Shown here: positions 5,683 to 5,788 of the stretch, one piece after another
Layout: each line of letters begins with the position of its first letter
Numbering within the stretch: the first letter of the stretch is position 1
Assembly (NCBI GenBank): GCA_011522825.1
Contig: WTIG01000194.1
Coordinates: forward strand, 1-5,788
DNA length: 5,788 nt
DNA from: Puniceicoccaceae bacterium
Lineage (GTDB): Bacteria > Verrucomicrobiota > Verrucomicrobiia > Opitutales > Coraliomargaritaceae
Reading direction: 5' to 3'
The notes under the pieces: generated by a model
The model's database searches: none
The model's input: the letters and a program-made list of their open reading frames with translations, nothing else
What the model was told of the DNA's origin: nothing
Made by a program: the position numbers and the translations under genes

Positions 5683-5788
5683 ATGCGTTTAACAAAACAG
5701 GAAAGAAAGACTCTTTGGCTTATATTGATCATTTTAATATTAGCATTAATTAGCTGGAGTTTCAAATACCTCAATCTGTTTGTTGGTT
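5683..5788 (+). CDS. Partial gene for a protein with an N-terminal membrane anchor, cut by the window edge
   Basis: The frame is open from ATG 5683 to the right edge, giving 35 residues. The product starts MRLTKQERKT, a positively charged lead, followed by about 17 hydrophobic residues (11-27, LWLILIILILALISWSF) and then KYLNLFVG. This is the pattern of a single-pass membrane anchor or uncleaved signal with the N-terminus inside the cell. Short 'MRLTxQE + hydrophobic span' N-termini occur, as I recall, on small membrane-anchored proteins in Verrucomicrobiota, some with ComEA-like helix-hairpin-helix domains, but nothing visible here proves such a domain. The ATG is preceded by AAAAGG only 2 bases away, too close for a classical ribosome binding site. 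The gap to the divergent membrane-protein gene is only 26 bases, so its promoter may overlap that gene. Confidence 0.55.
   Translation, partial: MRLTKQERKTLWLILIILILALISWSFKYLNLFVG

Noticed and set aside
1..5788. A defence system, mobile element, CRISPR array or other novel multi-gene system
   Set aside because: No transposase, integrase, nuclease, repeat array or unusual gene set is visible; the complete genes are housekeeping enzymes plus one small membrane protein.

Overview
The window is an ordinary, densely coded, AT-rich stretch of a bacterial chromosome. Its recognisable genes are all housekeeping genes. The protein types suggest the PVC superphylum, most likely a low-GC marine member of the Verrucomicrobiota (Opitutales-like) or Lentisphaerota. 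The reasons are a short (about 500 aa) MalQ, a type-1 PyrF of about 230 aa, an IspD with a 'VEDKIL' active-site loop, a PtsI lying directly behind IspE, and a small membrane protein of a kind I associate with that group. Bacteroidota fit poorly, because they usually carry a long MalQ and a longer PyrF. This placement is an inference from remembered family traits, not from a search.

Layout. (1) Positions 1-1377, minus strand: ispE followed after 10 bases by the 5' part of ptsI, which runs off the left edge. (2) Positions 1378-1472: a 95-base divergent intergenic region that should hold the promoters for both directions. It contains two short palindromes and one plausible sigma70-type promoter. 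(3) Positions 1473-5234, plus strand: a tight four-gene unit pyrF-ispD-thyA-malQ with gaps of 19, 11 and 18 bases. (4) Positions 5240-5656, minus strand: an uncharacterised small multi-pass membrane protein that converges on malQ with only 5 bases between the stop codons. (5) Positions 5683-5788, plus strand: the start of another gene whose product begins with a membrane anchor; it runs off the right edge.

How the genes work together. IspD and IspE are consecutive enzymes of the MEP (non-mevalonate) isoprenoid pathway and sit on the two opposite arms of the divergent region. PyrF makes UMP, the precursor of the CTP that IspD consumes and of the dUMP that ThyA methylates, so pyrF-ispD-thyA has a common pyrimidine-nucleotide thread. 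Each arm also carries one carbohydrate gene: ptsI for PEP-dependent phosphotransfer and malQ for maltodextrin/glycogen metabolism.

No mobile element, CRISPR array, rRNA, tRNA or defence system is visible, and there is no gene-free stretch longer than 300 bases. Every complete gene appears intact with its key catalytic residues in place. The points most worth a second look are the uncharacterised membrane protein, the lack of Shine-Dalgarno sequences before every start, and the divergent control region.
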